NCBI GenBank assembly: GCA_913055565.1
Contig: CAJXKP010000004.1
Location: forward strand, 1 to 64,000
DNA from: an uncultured Ectothiorhodospiraceae bacterium
GTDB lineage: Bacteria; Pseudomonadota; Gammaproteobacteria; Nitrococcales; Nitrococcaceae
Length of the DNA stretch: 64,000 nucleotides
Direction of reading: 5' to 3'
The translations under genes and the position numbers were made by a program. Positions 62,728 through 64,000 of the stretch are shown here, piece after piece (positions within the stretch are counted from its first letter, which is position 1; every line of letters begins with the position of its first letter). The notes below the pieces were generated by a model that saw nothing but the letters and a program-made list of their open reading frames with translations, was not told the origin of the DNA and searched no databases.

Positions 62728-63909
62728 CTAAGCGTTGGAAGCGGGTTTGGCGTCGTGCTCGGTGCGCGGGTACAGGGGCAGGCAGGCGGCGACGCCGATA
62801 CCCAGCACGGCGAAGGCCAGGAACGTGGTGCGGTAGCCGAGCGCGGCGATGGACCAGCCGGCGATGGGTGAGCCGACGGCCTGCCCAATGGCGACCGCCA
62901 GGAAGGGCACGATGGAGCCGCTGGCCGGGCGGTGAGGCAGCAGCCGTACGCCGGTGACCAGATAGATCCCCGTGAGGCTCATGTAGACGATGCCGAACAG
63001 GGCCGCGGAGGCAAGGCTGGTATCGAGCCGATCCGGGGCCAGCACAACCAAGCCCAACGCGCCCGCCATACCGATTAGCGCCAGGCTCTGGGCGCGAGCC
63101 GGGCCGTGACGGTCGGCGAAGTCGCTCGCCAGGCCGCCGAGCATGCCCGCGAGCCCCAGGACGAGCCAGAGCCAGCCGGTGCGCTCCGGCGTCAGCCCGC
63201 CCACCTCGACGACCATGTCGGGGGTGAACAGCCAGTACGCCGAGCTCACCATGCCCATGCCGAAGGCGAATGCCCCCAGACGGCTCAGGGGCCCCAGATC
63301 CTGCTTGCTCGGGATGGGCAAGACGCTGTCCGAGGCGGGCTGGTTGCTGTAGCCGGGCTGCGGTAGTGCCCGCCACGCCACGATCACGCAGACCACGGCG
63401 ATGGCGGCAAAGCCCGTATAGGCATAGCGCCAGGCCTCCGCGAGTACCAGTACGGTCGGCACACAGACCGCGACGCCGAAACTCGTTCCGGCATTCATGA
63501 TGGCACTGACGCGGCCGTGCTGGATGGCCGCGACGGCCTGATGGAGGCCCTTGGTGAGCGCGGGCATCATCAGCCCCGTACACACCCCGCAGGCGAATAC
63601 GCCAACGCCGAGGATAACGGCGTGGCCCGCCTGACTGATGGTGGCGAGGCCGGCGGCGCCCAGGGCACTGGCCAGCACCGCCGCCCTCGCCGCGCCCAGG
63701 CGTTCCGCCAGGGGTGAGGCCACGATGCTGGCGACGGCGAAACTCACGAACGGCATAGCGCCAATGATCCCCATGATATCGGGACTGAGCCCCAGGTCGG
63801 CGCGTATCGCGGGGACGAACAATCCGAACGCGAAGCGGGCCAGGCCGTAGCTCATGGCGATCAGGCCGGCCCCGATGAGGGCGTAAGAGGTGGTCGTTGT
63901 GCGTTTCAC
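62728..63909 (-). CDS. MFS transporter
   Basis: A 393-residue transporter with about twelve membrane helices. It starts with S-Y-A-L-I-G-A-G-L-I-A-M-S-Y-G-L-A-R-F-A-F-G, similar to the YbfB/YjiJ-type branch, and has S-P-L-A-E-R-L-G and D-F-A-D-R-H-G-P loops between helices. The substrate cannot be told. The ATG at 63909 is the usual start; the frame at the window edge upstream (63910-64000) shows no further gene. Confidence 0.87.
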   Translation of the reverse strand: MKRTTTTSYALIGAGLIAMSYGLARFAFGLFVPAIRADLGLSPDIMGIIGAMPFVSFAVASIVASPLAERLGAARAAVLASALGAAGLATISQAGHAVILGVGVFACGVCTGLMMPALTKGLHQAVAAIQHGRVSAIMNAGTSFGVAVCVPTVLVLAEAWRYAYTGFAAIAVVCVIVAWRALPQPGYSNQPASDSVLPIPSKQDLGPLSRLGAFAFGMGMVSSAYWLFTPDMVVEVGGLTPERTGWLWLVLGLAGMLGGLASDFADRHGPARAQSLALIGMAGALGLVVLAPDRLDTSLASAALFGIVYMSLTGIYLVTGVRLLPHRPASGSIVPFLAVAIGQAVGSPIAGWSIAALGYRTTFLAFAVLGIGVAACLPLYPRTEHDAKPASNA

Positions 63910-64000
63910 CGTTGGTCTCCGTCGGTGTTGGATGGACGCGCGTGCCGGTCTCGCGGCGGCGCCGTTGCCAACGCCGCCCGCGAGTTAGGTCAAGCATTAT

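Noticed and set aside
62414-63997. 527-codon open frame on the minus strand over the MFS gene
   Set aside because: Arginine- and glycine-rich translation with no domain; it overlaps two well-supported genes in other frames.

Overview
The window is a chromosomal segment (GC-rich, low-60s percent by eye) of a gammaproteobacterium. The gene neighbourhoods tol-pal-cpoB followed by tRNA-Lys, yebC-ruvCAB, glrK-glrG-glrR and bepA/perM are gammaproteobacterial. A class III (PhaC+PhaE) polyhydroxybutyrate system together with phaA, phaR and phaB recalls purple sulfur bacteria and their halophilic relatives (Chromatiales/Ectothiorhodospiraceae). The exact genus cannot be read from the sequence.

Layout. 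(1) 1-21964: a type VI secretion system (T6SS) in two divergent blocks with the gene content and order of the imp-type cluster. The minus-strand block, read from about 10293 down, is fha, tssJ, tssK, tssL(OmpA), tssM, tagF, pppA, vgrG (cut by the window edge). The plus-strand block, from 10551 up, is a kinase, tssA, tssB, tssC, a second tssC-like gene (impD type), tagJ/impE, tssE, tssF, tssG and a clpV remnant. clpV carries a one-base frameshift and then ends after its first AAA+ domain, so the sheath-recycling ATPase is not intact here. No hcp gene lies in the window. (2) 22136-27550: tRNA-Lys, cpoB, pal, tolB, tolA, tolR, tolQ, ybgC on the minus strand, a trans-envelope machine with its own likely promoter. 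(3) 27551-34485: a non-coding stretch with a strong minus-strand terminator (candidate small RNA), then glrR, glrG, glrK, ruvB, ruvA, ruvC, yebC, most of them overlapping by 1 to 4 bases. (4) 34552-38822: a patatin-like lipase, an acyl-CoA ligase and pabB. (5) 39067-44197: the PHB locus, phaA-phaR and phaB on plus, facing phaE-phaC on minus, with structured intergenic DNA, a palindromic operator candidate in front of phaB, and terminators placed so that the two convergent 3' UTRs should overlap. (6) 44264-52372: bepA, perM, an RND efflux pump with its adaptor, a divergent MarR regulator and gluconokinase. (7) 52369-57002: a four-gene overlapping operon for cyclopropane fatty acid synthesis (flavoprotein, DUF1365, CFA synthase, MFS), with a divergent TetR regulator at 57400. 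(8) 58184-63909: a DUF815 ATPase, a Sel1-like lipoprotein, an unrecognised and frameshifted plus-strand gene, a gamma-glutamylcyclotransferase-like gene, a DUF2007/zinc-ribbon protein and an MFS transporter.

The features most worth a second look are the broken clpV beside tRNA-Lys, the candidate small RNA downstream of glrR, the phaB operator and overlapping 3' UTRs in the PHB locus, and the unrecognised frameshifted gene at 60663-61666 opposite a Sel1-like lipoprotein.
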